58,592 bases of DNA from Atopobiaceae bacterium (lineage in GTDB: Bacteria > Actinomycetota > Coriobacteriia > Coriobacteriales > Atopobiaceae): positions 1 to 58,592 of the forward strand of contig CADFJN010000015.1 of assembly GCA_902834555.1 (NCBI GenBank), read 5' to 3'. Numbering within the stretch: the first letter of the stretch is position 1; each line of letters starts with the position of its first letter. The notes below the pieces were generated by a model that was not told the origin of the DNA, searched no databases, and worked only from the letters and a program-made list of their open reading frames with translations. Both the position numbers and the translations under genes were made by a program. This document shows, piece after piece, positions 47,181-56,863 of the stretch.

Positions 47181-49211
47181 ATGAACGAGAAGACGCGCGA
47201 ATCTCAGCAGCGCGGGCACGATGGATCGCGGGGCCACGGCGGCCACGGAGCACACGGCGACAACGGCGGCCACGGCGCCGGCGCGCACGGCGGCCATCGC
47301 ACCCACGGCGGCCAGCACGTCTCGGCGCACCATGGCCCAGACCGCTCGGCCTTTCTCCCCGTCTCGCGCGAGGACATGGAGGCGCGCGGCTGGGACCAGT
47401 GCGACTTTGTCTTTGTGAGCGGCGACGCCTACGTTGACCACCCCTCGTTTGCCTGCGCCATCATCACGCGCGTGCTGGAGTCGCACGGCTACAAGGTGGG
47501 CGTCATCGCGCAGCCCGACTGGCGCGACCCCGCAAGCGTCACCGTCTTGGGCGAGCCGCGCTTGGCGTTTCTCGTGTGCAGCGGCAACATGGACTCGATG
47601 GTCAACCACTACACCGTGGCAAAGCACCGTCGCCCCAAGGACTTCTACTCCCCCGGCGGCAAGATGGGACTGCGCCCCGACCACGCGGACGTGGTCTACG
47701 GCAACCTCATCCGCCGCACGTACAAGCACGTGCCCATCGTGCTTGGCGGCATCGAGGCGTCGCTGCGCCGCCTCGCCCACTACGACTACTGGTCGGATTC
47801 GCTCAAGCGTTCGATCCTAATGGACTCCGGCGCCGACATCATCTCCTACGGCATGGGCGAGCGCTCCATCGTCGAGATTGCCGACGCGCTCGACGGCGGC
47901 GTGAACGTCCACGACATCAGCTGGATTGCCGGCACGGTCTACCGTGCGAGAACAACCGAGCAGTGCGTTGACCCCGTGGCTCTCCCCACCTGGGAGGCAA
48001 TGCGCGCCGACAAGACCGAGTACGCCCGCAGCTTTGGCATCCAGTGCAGGAACCTCAACCCGTATCTCTCGCACCCGCTGGTCGAGGAGTACGAGCACGG
48101 CATCTACGTGATTCAGAACCCGCCCGCAAAGCCGCTTACCACGCCTGAGCTGGACGCTGTCTACGAGCTGCCCTACGCCCGCGCCGCACACCCCATGTAC
48201 GACGCCGCTGGCGGCATCCCGGCCATCGCTGAGGTGAAGTTCTCTCTTGCCAGCAACCGCGGCTGCCTGGGCGAATGCTCGTTCTGCGCGCTCAACTTCC
48301 ACCAGGGGCGCATCATCCAGGCGAGAAGCGACGAGTCCCTCGTTGCAGAGGCCACGGCCATGACTCACGACCCCGACTTCAAGGGCTACATCAACGACGT
48401 TGGCGGCCCCACGGCAGACTTCATGCAGCCTGCCTGCCCCAAGCAGGCAAAGGCCGGCGCCTGCGTCGACCGTCGCTGCCTCTCGCCCGAGCCCTGTCCC
48501 AACCTTCGCGTGACCCACGAGCGCTACGTGGGGCTGCTGCGCAAGCTTCGTGCGATTCCCGGCGTCAAGAAGGTCTTCATCCGCAGCGGCATCCGGTTTG
48601 ACTACGCGCTGTACGACAAGGACCACACCTTCATCCGCGAGCTGGCCGAGTACCACACCTCCGGCCAGCTGCGTCTGGCGCCCGAGCACGTGTGCGACGA
48701 CGTGCTGTGTGTGATGGGCAAGCCCTCAAACGACGTCTACGAGCGCTTTGTCCACGAGTTCGAGAAGGCCTCGCGCGCGTGCGGCAAGGAGCAGTACGTG
48801 GTGCCCTACCTCATGAGCTCGCACCCGGGGTCCACGATGGAAGATGCCGTCAAGCTTGCGGAGTTCTGCCGCGACCTGGGCTACAACCCCGAGCAGGTGA
48901 GCGACTTCTACCCCACCCCGTCGACGGTGAGCACCTGCATCTACTACACGGGGCTTGACCCACGCACCATGAAGCACGTCTACTGCCCCACCAACCCGCA
49001 CGAGAAGGCCATGCAGCGCGCGCTCATCCAGTACCGAGACCCCAAGAACTACGACCTGGTGGTGGAGGCACTGCACCGTGCGCATCGAGAGGACCTCATC
49101 GGCTACGGGCCAAAGTGCCTGGTGAGGCCCGAGCGGCCGCGGGTGCGAAATGCGAGCCGTGGCGGCGGGAACGCAGGTCGCGGCGGACGGCGTTCTCGCC
49201 GGGGGCACTAG
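47181..49211 (+). CDS. YgiQ-family radical SAM protein with His/Gly-rich head and RGG-like tail
   Basis: 676 residues from ATG after AAGGGGACGC; the much longer upstream frame crosses pit and is not coding. The 4Fe-4S/SAM motif CLGECSFC uses C362, C366 and C369. The N-terminal UPF0313 part (FLPVSREDMEARGWDQCDFV, AYVDHPSFACAIITRVLESHG in part, GGIEASLRRLAHYDYW) and the C-terminal part (RLAPEHVCDDVLCVMGKPS, YLMSSHPGSTMEDAV, VSDFYPTPSTVSTCIYYTG) are complete. Residues 10-52 are almost only His, Gly and Ala, and the last 20 are RGG-like. The substrate is unknown. Confidence 0.92.
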   Translation: MNEKTRESQQRGHDGSRGHGGHGAHGDNGGHGAGAHGGHRTHGGQHVSAHHGPDRSAFLPVSREDMEARGWDQCDFVFVSGDAYVDHPSFACAIITRVLESHGYKVGVIAQPDWRDPASVTVLGEPRLAFLVCSGNMDSMVNHYTVAKHRRPKDFYSPGGKMGLRPDHADVVYGNLIRRTYKHVPIVLGGIEASLRRLAHYDYWSDSLKRSILMDSGADIISYGMGERSIVEIADALDGGVNVHDISWIAGTVYRARTTEQCVDPVALPTWEAMRADKTEYARSFGIQCRNLNPYLSHPLVEEYEHGIYVIQNPPAKPLTTPELDAVYELPYARAAHPMYDAAGGIPAIAEVKFSLASNRGCLGECSFCALNFHQGRIIQARSDESLVAEATAMTHDPDFKGYINDVGGPTADFMQPACPKQAKAGACVDRRCLSPEPCPNLRVTHERYVGLLRKLRAIPGVKKVFIRSGIRFDYALYDKDHTFIRELAEYHTSGQLRLAPEHVCDDVLCVMGKPSNDVYERFVHEFEKASRACGKEQYVVPYLMSSHPGSTMEDAVKLAEFCRDLGYNPEQVSDFYPTPSTVSTCIYYTGLDPRTMKHVYCPTNPHEKAMQRALIQYRDPKNYDLVVEALHRAHREDLIGYGPKCLVRPERPRVRNASRGGGNAGRGGRRSRRGH

Positions 49212-49244
49212 ACGCTCGAAAGCGCGTTTCCTCAGCTAGCGCGT

Positions 49245-49350
49245 AGGAAATCGCTGCTCGGGCGCCAAAACGGCGCCCGAGGGCCCTTCTCGTACGGAAT
49301 CCCGTCGGAAACTCCCGCTCGGGCGTCAAATCGGCGCCCGAGGGCACCTT
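49245..49350. repeat. double-hairpin element family C, copy 2
   Basis: CTCGGGCGCC-AAAA-CGGCGCCCGAG (49257-49281) and CTCGGGCGTCAAATCGGCG...GAG (49318-49342), joined by TACGGAATCCCGTCGGAAAC, which matches the linker of the copy at 19110. It follows the stop of the radical SAM gene. Confidence 0.75.
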
Positions 49351-49412
49351 ATCGCAGGAATCACGCACAAAGCCGCTGCTCCGGCGTCGCTCTGCAGAGC
49401 AGAGCCAGCTAT

Positions 49413-49522
49413 CCCAGGAAACCTGCGGCTTAATAGCAGCCCGGCAAAAAGCCACAACCGCCCTACCTGCGGTTTTTCTCAGCGGCGCACATGGCTAACT
49501 GCTATTAAGTCGCAGGTTTGGG
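49413..49522. repeat. conserved-core palindrome (AAACCTGCG arms), copy at 49.4 kb
   Basis: Arms CCCAGGAAACCTGCGGCTTA and CTGCTATTAAGTCGCAGG (both in part) enclose 110 bp whose centre is ACCTGCGGTTTTTC. The arms themselves also contain ACCTGCG. The remaining 49523-49569 has no gene. Confidence 0.6.
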
Positions 49523-49569
49523 AGGTCCGCAGGTTTGGCGGACCAACCCCCTCGGCCCCACGCGCCGCG

Positions 49570-50363
49570 CTACCAGTCGAACCCGAGGCCGTCAAGAATC
49601 CGCTCGAACGCGTGCTCGACGGTATCGGTGCGGTACCGACCAAGCGGCAGTACCGAAGGCTGCGACGTCTCCATCGTGACCGGACACCCCGCCCACTCGA
49701 GCATCTCCACGTCGTTCTCGGCATCGCCAAACGCCATGCAGTCCTCGGCCGCAATCCCCAGGCGCTTGGCCAGCGCAGACAGGGCAACGCCCTTGTCGAC
49801 GCCATTGGGCATGAGGTCGAGCCACTGTAGGCCCGTGACCTTGACCGTGCACCGAGTACCAAGCGCTCGTGCCAGTGCTGCTCGCGCGGAACGCCGTCGG
49901 TGCAGTACGCCGAGACCTTCATGAACGGCTCAGGAATACGCGTGACATCATCCAGCTCGGTCACGTTGTAGCCCGTCACGTTCACAAGGTGGTCCACCAG
50001 CTCGGGAGCGCCAGTGCGCACGTAGACCGTCCGCATCCCCGAGACCACCGGCTCGCAGCCGGGGTCGGCAAGCATGTCCTCGATGACCTCGCGCGCAAGG
50101 CCGTCATCCATCGTGGCGCGGTAGACCAGCTCGTCGCCGAGAATGGCAAGCGATCCGTTCTCGCACACATACGGAATGCGGTCGGCCACGGGCGAGAAGA
50201 GCCGGCGCAGGTTGGTGTACTGCCTGCCCGAGGCGGGCACAAAGACGATGCCCGCGTCCACAATGCGCTCGACAAGCCCCAGCATCTGCGGCGAGAAGCG
50301 CGGCGCCCAGTTTACGAGCATGGTGCCGTCGATGTCGCTGGCAATGAGCTTGGGTGTGCGCAT
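49570..50363 (-). pseudogene. Cof-type HAD phosphatase, frameshifted
   Basis: Start ATG (MRTPKLIASDIDGTMLVNW) after AAGGAGAACCC. The first frame runs to about 49858 with HAD motif I SDIDGTM, the Cof-type cap, and ends in ...REQHWHERL. The rest is in the next frame: TVKVTGLQWLDLMPNGVDKG, then motif IV FGDAENDVEMLEWAG, to 49570. One base seems lost near 49857-49862 (TTGGTAC where TTGGGTAC would restore the frame). Repaired, the protein would have 264 residues, normal for Cof enzymes that dephosphorylate small metabolites such as sugar phosphates or flavin nucleotides. Either a recent mutation or a sequencing error. Confidence 0.8.
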
Positions 50364-50469
50364 GGGTTCTCCTTGCAGACGGCGCCGGCCGGCGCTAGGG
50401 CGGGAAGTGCGCCCATACCCTACCACGTGCGGTGCCGATAGCGCGGGCGCATGCCCTGCCCGTGAACCC

Positions 50470-50557
50470 TTGATGCGTCAACTTTGTGATGACGGGAATC
50501 GGCTGTTTTCGCTGTGTCGCCGCGCGATACGCTGAAGAGGATTACTTGATACGTCAA
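50470..50557 (+). promoter_or_regulatory. pair of palindromes before the marR-ABC operon
   Basis: TTGATGCGTCAA (50470-50481) and TTGATACGTCAA (50546-50557), two 12-bp sites 76 bp apart with the same half-sites. They lie upstream of a MarR regulator, so they are candidates for its binding sites. Confidence 0.6.
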
Positions 50558-50580
50558 GATACAGGGCTTCCCCTGTCTCG

Positions 50581-50611
50581 ATGAGACAAAGGGACAGTCC
50601 CTTTGTCTCAT
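50581..50611. repeat. palindrome family E, copy 5
   Basis: ATGAGACAAAGGGAC-A-GTCCCTTTGTCTCAT (two 15-nt arms), perfect, in the leader of the MarR gene, 14 bp before its start codon, so it would form a hairpin in the 5' UTR close to the ribosome site. Confidence 0.9.
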
Positions 50612-50625
50612 CGGAGGTGACAACC

Positions 50626-51132
50626 ATGGAGCAAGAGGGACGCTCCCTCGAGGACATGCACATGCTGCTCTACCGCGCCTACCACGCGCAGACAAACTAC
50701 CTGCGGCCACGCATGGCGCAGCTGGGCCTTGGCCCTGGCCAGCCCAAGCTCCTCGCCTACCTGGCCGTTCACGGCACAAGCACCCAGCACGAGATGGCCA
50801 AGTTCTTCGAGGTGGACGACGCCGCCATCTCGCGCATGCTCGACCTGCTCCGCCAGGCGGGCCTCGTGCGCACGGCGCGCGGGCAGGACCGCCGCACCAA
50901 GACCGTGGAGCTCACGGCAACGTGCCACGGCGCGCTTGCTGCCTGGGACAGCGTCTGCGACAACGAGCAGGACGTCATGCTCGCCGGCCTCTCGGCCGAG
51001 CAGCGCGCCACGCTCGCCGCGCTGCTCGAGCACGTGCACGAGAACCTCGCCGCCGCCAACGCCCCGGCGCACCCGGTGGCGCCGTCGTACCCGGCGACCG
51101 CGCCCCGCCGCCCCCAAGGAGGTGCGCGATGA
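50626..51132 (+). CDS. MarR-family regulator of the ABC exporter
   Basis: 168 residues from ATG after CGGAGGTGACAACC. MarR fold: LGLGPGQPKLLAYLAVHG, STQHEMAKFFEVDDAAISRMLDLL (in part) as recognition helices, the wing LVRTARGQDRRTKTVELT, then a C-terminal dimerisation helix and a Pro/Ala-rich tail. Its TGA overlaps the ATG of the exporter gene (ATGA), so the genes are co-translated. It likely represses the operon and responds to a transported compound. Confidence 0.92.
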   Translation: MEQEGRSLEDMHMLLYRAYHAQTNYLRPRMAQLGLGPGQPKLLAYLAVHGTSTQHEMAKFFEVDDAAISRMLDLLRQAGLVRTARGQDRRTKTVELTATCHGALAAWDSVCDNEQDVMLAGLSAEQRATLAALLEHVHENLAAANAPAHPVAPSYPATAPRRPQGGAR

Positions 51133-52943
51133 GCGACCTCGTCCTCGTTTCCCGCTACCTCAAGCCCTACCGCAGGCAGTTCGTGCTCGCCGCCCTCTGC
51201 GCCTTCGCCGAGGCCACGCTCGAGCTCTGCATCCCCCTCGTGATGGCAAGCATCGTCGACGTGGGCGTGGCCACCGGCGACATGGGCCTTGTCCTGGCGC
51301 TCGGCGCGCGCATGGTTGCGCTGGCCGCCATCGCCGGCGCGCTGGGCATGGGCTATGCGCGCTTCTCGGCACAGGTCGCCATGGGCTTTGGCGCCGGCCT
51401 GCGCGAGGCCGAATACGCCCACGTGCAGGACTTCGCTTTCTCAAACCTCGACGACTTTGACACGTCCTCCCTGGTCACGCGCATGACAACCGACGTCACC
51501 GTGATACAGAACGCCCTCGTGATAGGCTTTAGGCCCATGCTGAGAGGCCCGGTCATGCTCGTGTGCGGGCTCATCATCGCCTGCACCATGAGCGCCAGAC
51601 TGGCCGTGGTCTTCTTTGTGATCCTGCCCGCGCTGGCGTGCGCCCTGGCCCTTATCGTGCATCACGTGGCACCGCTCTTTGGGTCCATGCAGCACGCGAT
51701 GGACCAGCTCAACGACGCACTGCAGGAGGACCTCGTGGCCATACGCGCCATCAAGGCTTATGTGCGCGAGGGCTACGTGGCCGAGCGCTTCGAGCAGGTG
51801 AACGCGCGCCTTGCCAACGCCGCCACACGCACCTTCAGGACCGCCGTGATCAACACGCCCGTCTTCACGCTCTCAATGAACGTGGCCAGCGTGGCGCTCC
51901 TGTGGTTTGGCGGGCAAATGATCATGGCCGGCGAGATGGGTGTGGGCACGCTCACGGGATTCATGAGCTACGTCCTGCTCATCATGAACTCGCTGATGAT
52001 GATCTCGAACGTCTTTCTCCTCCTGGCGCGCGCCGTCACGAGCATCCACCGCGTGAGCGAGGTGCTGCGCGAGAAGCCCGCCATAGAGAGCCCCGAGCAC
52101 GGCATCGACCGCGTGGAGACAGGCGACGTAGTCTTCCGCGACGTGAGCTTCAAGTACTCCCCCACAGCCGAGAAGAACGTGCTCTCACACGTGAGCCTGC
52201 ACTTTGCCCCCGGCTCCACCGTGGGCGTGCTGGGTGCCACGGGCTCCGGCAAGACCTCGCTCGTGCAGCTCATGGCGCGCCTCTACGACGCAAGCTCCGG
52301 CAGCGTCGAGGTGGGCGGCCTCGACGTGCGCCAGTACGACCTTGCGGCGCTGCGCGACGGCGTGGGCATTGTGCTCCAGAAGAACGTCCTGTTCACGGGC
52401 ACCGTCCGCGACAACCTGCGCTGGGGCAACGCCGCCGCGACGGACGAGGAGCTGCTCCGCGCCTGCCGCCTGGCCTGCGCCGACGAGTTCCTGGGCCGCA
52501 TCGGCGGGCTTGACGCAGACCTGGGCCACGGCGGCGGCAACGTCTCCGGCGGACAGAAGCAGCGGCTCTGCATTGCCCGCACGCTGCTCAAGCACCCCCG
52601 CGTGCTGGTCTTCGACGACTCGACCTCGGCGTGCGACATGGCGACCGACGCCCGCATACGCGAGAACCTCGCCCAGCTCACGGACGTCACCAAGGTCGTG
52701 ATCGCGCAGCGCGTGGCCTCCGTCATGGACGCCGACCAGATCGTGGTGCTCGAGGACGGGCGCGTGCACGCCACGGGCACGCACGAGGAGCTGCTGCGGA
52801 CGGACGACATCTACCGCGAGCTCTACGAGTCGCAGGTGGGCGGCGGCGCCGAGAGGGGCGCGGGCGCCGATGCCGCCGACGCCGCCGGCCCAGCCGCGCC
52901 CGCGCCCGCAACCACCCGAAAGGAGGCCACCGATGCCCGCTAG
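51129..52943 (+). CDS. ABC exporter half-transporter A (degenerate ATP site)
   Basis: 604 residues. Membrane domain (1-320) with six helices, then the ATPase: Walker A GATGSGKTS, signature VSGGQKQRLCIARTLL. Walker B reads VLVFDDSTSACD, with Asp in place of the catalytic Glu, and the switch residue is in VIAQRVASV (Gln, not His). This is the degenerate partner of a heterodimeric exporter of the TM287/288 or BmrC type. C-terminal Ala-rich tail. It overlaps the next gene by 11 bases. Confidence 0.94.
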   Translation: MSDLVLVSRYLKPYRRQFVLAALCAFAEATLELCIPLVMASIVDVGVATGDMGLVLALGARMVALAAIAGALGMGYARFSAQVAMGFGAGLREAEYAHVQDFAFSNLDDFDTSSLVTRMTTDVTVIQNALVIGFRPMLRGPVMLVCGLIIACTMSARLAVVFFVILPALACALALIVHHVAPLFGSMQHAMDQLNDALQEDLVAIRAIKAYVREGYVAERFEQVNARLANAATRTFRTAVINTPVFTLSMNVASVALLWFGGQMIMAGEMGVGTLTGFMSYVLLIMNSLMMISNVFLLLARAVTSIHRVSEVLREKPAIESPEHGIDRVETGDVVFRDVSFKYSPTAEKNVLSHVSLHFAPGSTVGVLGATGSGKTSLVQLMARLYDASSGSVEVGGLDVRQYDLAALRDGVGIVLQKNVLFTGTVRDNLRWGNAAATDEELLRACRLACADEFLGRIGGLDADLGHGGGNVSGGQKQRLCIARTLLKHPRVLVFDDSTSACDMATDARIRENLAQLTDVTKVVIAQRVASVMDADQIVVLEDGRVHATGTHEELLRTDDIYRELYESQVGGGAERGAGADAADAAGPAAPAPATTRKEATDAR

Positions 52944-54822
52944 AGGAGGCGCCCCCGCAGGCCCCAAGGACCTGCGCCACACGCTGAGAAGGTTTCTCTC
53001 GTACCTAGGGCACGCCCGCTGGCAGCTCTTGGCCGTTGCGGTACTGGTCTGCGTGACTGGCGGGGCAAACCTCGCCGGAACGTACATGATCAAGCCCGTG
53101 GTCGACGCCGTGGGCGCCGGTGACTGGACGCACTTCGTGCACCTTGTCGCGCTCACCGCCGCCATCTACGCGGCGGGCGTGGCAGCAAGCGTGGGCTACA
53201 CACAGACCATGGTCCGCGCTGCTCAGCGCGTGGTCTTCGACATTCGCCGCGACCTTCTCGGCCACATCGAGACGCTGCCGCTCTCGTGGTTTGACCGCAC
53301 GCGCAACGGCGACGTGATGAGCTACTTCACCAACGACGTCGACACCATCTCCGAGGCGCTCAACAACGGCTTTGCCAACATGGTGCAGGCGGCCATCCAG
53401 ACCGTGGGCACCATCGTGCTTCTGGTGGTTCTCGACTGGCGGCTCACGCTCATCACGCTGGCATGCGACGCGATCATCGTGGCCTACGTGCGCTTCTCTG
53501 GCAGGCGCTCAAAGCGGCTCTTCTCGCAGCAGCAGCGCACCTTGGGCGCGCTTGACGGCTACGTGGAGGAGATGATCGCAGGTCAGAAGGTCGTGAAGGT
53601 CTTCAACCACGAGGGCGAGAACCTCGAGGGCTTCCGGGCGCTCAACGAGGACCTGCGGGCAAGCGGCACCGGCGCCCAGGCCTATGCCTCGACGATGGTG
53701 CCGGCGACGGTGGCCATCTCGTACACCAACTACGCCGTGGTGGCCGTGGTAGGCGCGGCACTTGCCATAGGCGGCCACATGGGCGTGGGCAGCCTGGCCA
53801 GCTACCTGGTGTTTGTTCGCCAGGCGGCCATGCCCATCAACCAGCTCACGCAGCTCGGCAACTTCATGCTCACGGCGCTTGCCGGTGCGGAGCGGGTCTT
53901 CTCGGTGATGGAGGAGCCCGCCGAGAAGGACGAGGGCGCGGTCACGCTGGAGCGCGTGGGCGCGGCGAGCGGCTCTGTGGAGGGCGGCGCCGTCGCGGCG
54001 GCGGACGCCGACGTAGACCCCACCCGCCGCATGGCGGCCGGCGCCGCGGGCTGGCAGTGGCGCCGCGAGGACGGCACCACGGTTCCTCTCGCTGGCGACG
54101 TGCGCTTTGAAGACGTCACCTTTGGCTACGACGAGGGCCAGACGGTGCTGGCGAACCTCTCGCTCTTTGCCAAGCCGGGGCAGAAGATTGCCTTTGTAGG
54201 CTCCACGGGCGCAGGCAAGACCACCATCACGAATCTCATCGATCGCTTTTACGACGTGCGCTCGGGCAAGATTACCTACGACGGCATCGACGTGCGCGAC
54301 ATCAAGAAGGCGTCGCTTCGATCGTCTTTAGGCATCGTGCTGCAAGACACGCACCTCTTCCGCGGGAGCATTGCCGACAACATCCGCTTTGGCAAGCTCG
54401 ACGCCACCGACGAGGAGGTGCGCCACGCCGCGCGCGTGGCCAACGCGGACTCGTTCATCTCGCGCCTGCCGCACGGCTACGACACGCTGGTCACGGCAGA
54501 CGGCGCGAACCTCAGCCAGGGGCAGCGGCAGCTCATTGCCATTGCCCGCGCGGCCGTGAGCGACCCGCCCGTGCTCATCCTGGACGAGGCGACCTCGAGC
54601 GTGGACACGCGCACCGAGGCGCTCATCGCGCGCGGGATGGATGCCCTCATGCGCGGCCGCACGGTCTTTGTGATTGCGCACCGGCTCTCCACCGTGCGCA
54701 ACGCCAACGCAATCATGGTGCTTGAGCACGGGCGCATTGTGGAGCGCGGCACGCACGAGGAGCTGCTCGCGCAGCGCGGCGAGTACTGGCAGCTCTGGAC
54801 CGGCACCCGCGAGCTTGAATGA
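52933..54822 (+). CDS. ABC exporter half-transporter B (active ATP site)
   Basis: 629 residues from ATG after AAAGGAGG. Six membrane helices (to about 330), then an unusual linker (about 340-395, Gly/Ala-rich), and the ATPase with Walker A GSTGAGKTT, Q-loop GIVLQDTHLF, signature LSQGQRQLIAIARA, Walker B VLILDEATSSVD with catalytic Glu, and switch His in VIAHRLSTV. Pairs with half A to export drugs, lipids or peptides. The stop TGA lies in palindrome family E. Confidence 0.94.
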   Translation: MPARGGAPAGPKDLRHTLRRFLSYLGHARWQLLAVAVLVCVTGGANLAGTYMIKPVVDAVGAGDWTHFVHLVALTAAIYAAGVAASVGYTQTMVRAAQRVVFDIRRDLLGHIETLPLSWFDRTRNGDVMSYFTNDVDTISEALNNGFANMVQAAIQTVGTIVLLVVLDWRLTLITLACDAIIVAYVRFSGRRSKRLFSQQQRTLGALDGYVEEMIAGQKVVKVFNHEGENLEGFRALNEDLRASGTGAQAYASTMVPATVAISYTNYAVVAVVGAALAIGGHMGVGSLASYLVFVRQAAMPINQLTQLGNFMLTALAGAERVFSVMEEPAEKDEGAVTLERVGAASGSVEGGAVAAADADVDPTRRMAAGAAGWQWRREDGTTVPLAGDVRFEDVTFGYDEGQTVLANLSLFAKPGQKIAFVGSTGAGKTTITNLIDRFYDVRSGKITYDGIDVRDIKKASLRSSLGIVLQDTHLFRGSIADNIRFGKLDATDEEVRHAARVANADSFISRLPHGYDTLVTADGANLSQGQRQLIAIARAAVSDPPVLILDEATSSVDTRTEALIARGMDALMRGRTVFVIAHRLSTVRNANAIMVLEHGRIVERGTHEELLAQRGEYWQLWTGTRELE

Positions 54823-54860
54823 GACAAAGGAGACAAAGGGACAGTCCCTTTGTCTCATTC
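54817..54860. repeat. palindrome family E, copy 6, supplying the exporter stop
   Basis: GAATGAGACAAAG, a second GAGACAAAG, then GGACAGTCCC...CATTC. The TGA of the exporter gene (54820-54822) is part of the left arm, as for niaR. Between it and the array (54861-54951) no gene or clear signal. Confidence 0.85.
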
Positions 54861-54979
54861 CCCTCGCCCTGCGAACGGGGCCTCTCCCCGATTAAGGTTC
54901 CCACCTGCCCGGTCCAGCTGCTATTGGTGAGATGTCAGGCAACTCGCGCGGGAATCATCCCCGCATACGCGGGGAGCAC

Positions 54980-55073
54980 CGCCACCTCATAGCTGAAAGG
55001 TACGAGGCAGAGGGATCATCCCCGCATACGCGGGGAGCACCGCCACCTCATAGCTGAAAGGTACGAGGCAGAG
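54980..55073. repeat. duplicated first spacer of the array
   Basis: The spacers at 54980-55012 and 55041-55073 are identical (CGCCACCTCATAGC...), at the old end. Confidence 0.95.
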
Positions 55074-55816
55074 GGATCATCCCCGCATACGCGGGGAGCA
55101 CGTTCGAGCGGCACCACTCCGCTATGGGGTTCGCGGGATCATCCCCGCATACGCGGGGAGCACCGTCTTGGTGTTAATCTTGCCGATGTACGTCTGGGGA
55201 TCATCCCCGCATACGCGGAGAGCACGAAGGTTCGCATCGAGAGCGGGCAGATAACTGGGGGATCATCCCCGCATACGCGGGGAGCACTCTGTTCATTTCG
55301 TCTCCTTCGTCAGATGGACTAGGATCATCCCCGCATTCGCGGGGAGCACCATCATGTCGACCACGTTGCGCAGCGAGTCGACGGGATCATCCCCGCATAC
55401 GCGGGGAGCACGGCGTTCGCGTTCGCCAAGCAGGCTCCCGAACGGGGATCATCCCCGCATACGCGGGGAGCACCACTATGCGCTACATCATGGACGTGGT
55501 GTATCCGGGATCATCCCCACATACGCGGGGAGCACGGTGTCGAGGTCGTGATGGACGGCCCTCAGAGTAGGATCATCCCCGCATACGCGGGGAGCACGAG
55601 GTAGAAGCTCTCGATGGCGTTGTCGGCGATGGGATCATCCCCGCATACGCGGGGAGCACCGTCGCGGAGTTGGCGGCGCTGGTGGCCTGCGACGGATCAT
55701 CCCCGCATACGCGGGGAGCACTAATCTCTAAGGATTTTGAATCTCTTGTTGCCGGGATCATCCCCGCATACGCGGGGAGCACACGTCCCCAGCGATGGCA
55801 GGTGACGTGAGGTTCG

Positions 55817-55940
55817 GGATCATCCCCGCATACGCGGGGAGTACCGGCGCAAGGGGCACTCGACGGTACCGCCGGTCGGGATCATCCCCGCATACGCGGG
55901 GAGTACCGGCGCAAGGGGCACTCGACGGTACCGCCGGTCG
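55817..55940. repeat. spacer duplication carrying a mutated repeat
   Basis: Spacers 55845-55878 and 55907-55940 are identical (CGGCGCAAGGGGC...), and both follow a repeat ending GAGTAC instead of GAGCAC, so repeat and spacer were duplicated together. Confidence 0.95.
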
Positions 55941-56863
55941 GGATCATCCCCGCATACGCGGGGAGCACCACAAGAAGAAGTCCACGGGCAAGGTGGATAT
56001 GGGGATCATCCCCGCATACGCGGGGAGCACTCCGCACCGGAGTTGCGCACGCCGAGCGCCACGGGATCATCCCCGCATACGCGGGGAGCACAGCACGGAC
56101 GTATACCACCCCGGCGAGGTCGAGGGATCATCCCCGCATACGCGGGGAGCACCTGCACGCGCGGGGCGGGGGACGGCTCGGCCTTCGGATCATCCCCGCA
56201 TACGCGGGGAGCACCCGAACGGATGTATACGACGCCGGAGAGGTCGAGGGATCATCCCCGCATACGCGGGGAGCACACGCGATATGTGGATGTGGAGACC
56301 ACAACGCCCGGGATCATCCCCGCATACGCGGGGAGCACCGCTCCTTTCGTGGCGCTGCTTTGCTTGTAGCTAGGATCATCCCCGCATACGCGGGGAGCAC
56401 ACCGGCTCGCGCTGGGACTTCGGCGCGCGGGCAGGATCATCCCCGCATACGCGGGGAGCACCAAGCTCGAGGTGACCACCACGCCCGAGGAGAAGGGATC
56501 ATCCCCGCATACGCGGGGAGCACCGTCATAAGGTGGTCGTAAAGCTCATATACGTAGGGATCATCCCCGCATACGCGGGGAGCACTATCCCGATGACTGG
56601 TTAGGTACCGACCATGAGGGATCATCCCCGCATACGCGGGGAGCACTATCTTGCATCGGTAGACCCGGTGCTTCCCGTAGGATCATCCCCGCATACGCGG
56701 GGAGCACAGCTTCTCCATGTCTGAATCACTGAGGAGGACGGGATCATCCCCGCATACGCGGGGAGCACTCGCCCAGGAGCACGGCTCCTACCCCGAGTCG
56801 GGGATCATCCCCGCATACGCGGGGAGCACTTCCCATATCTCCGGTATCTCAAGGGAAACCGGG

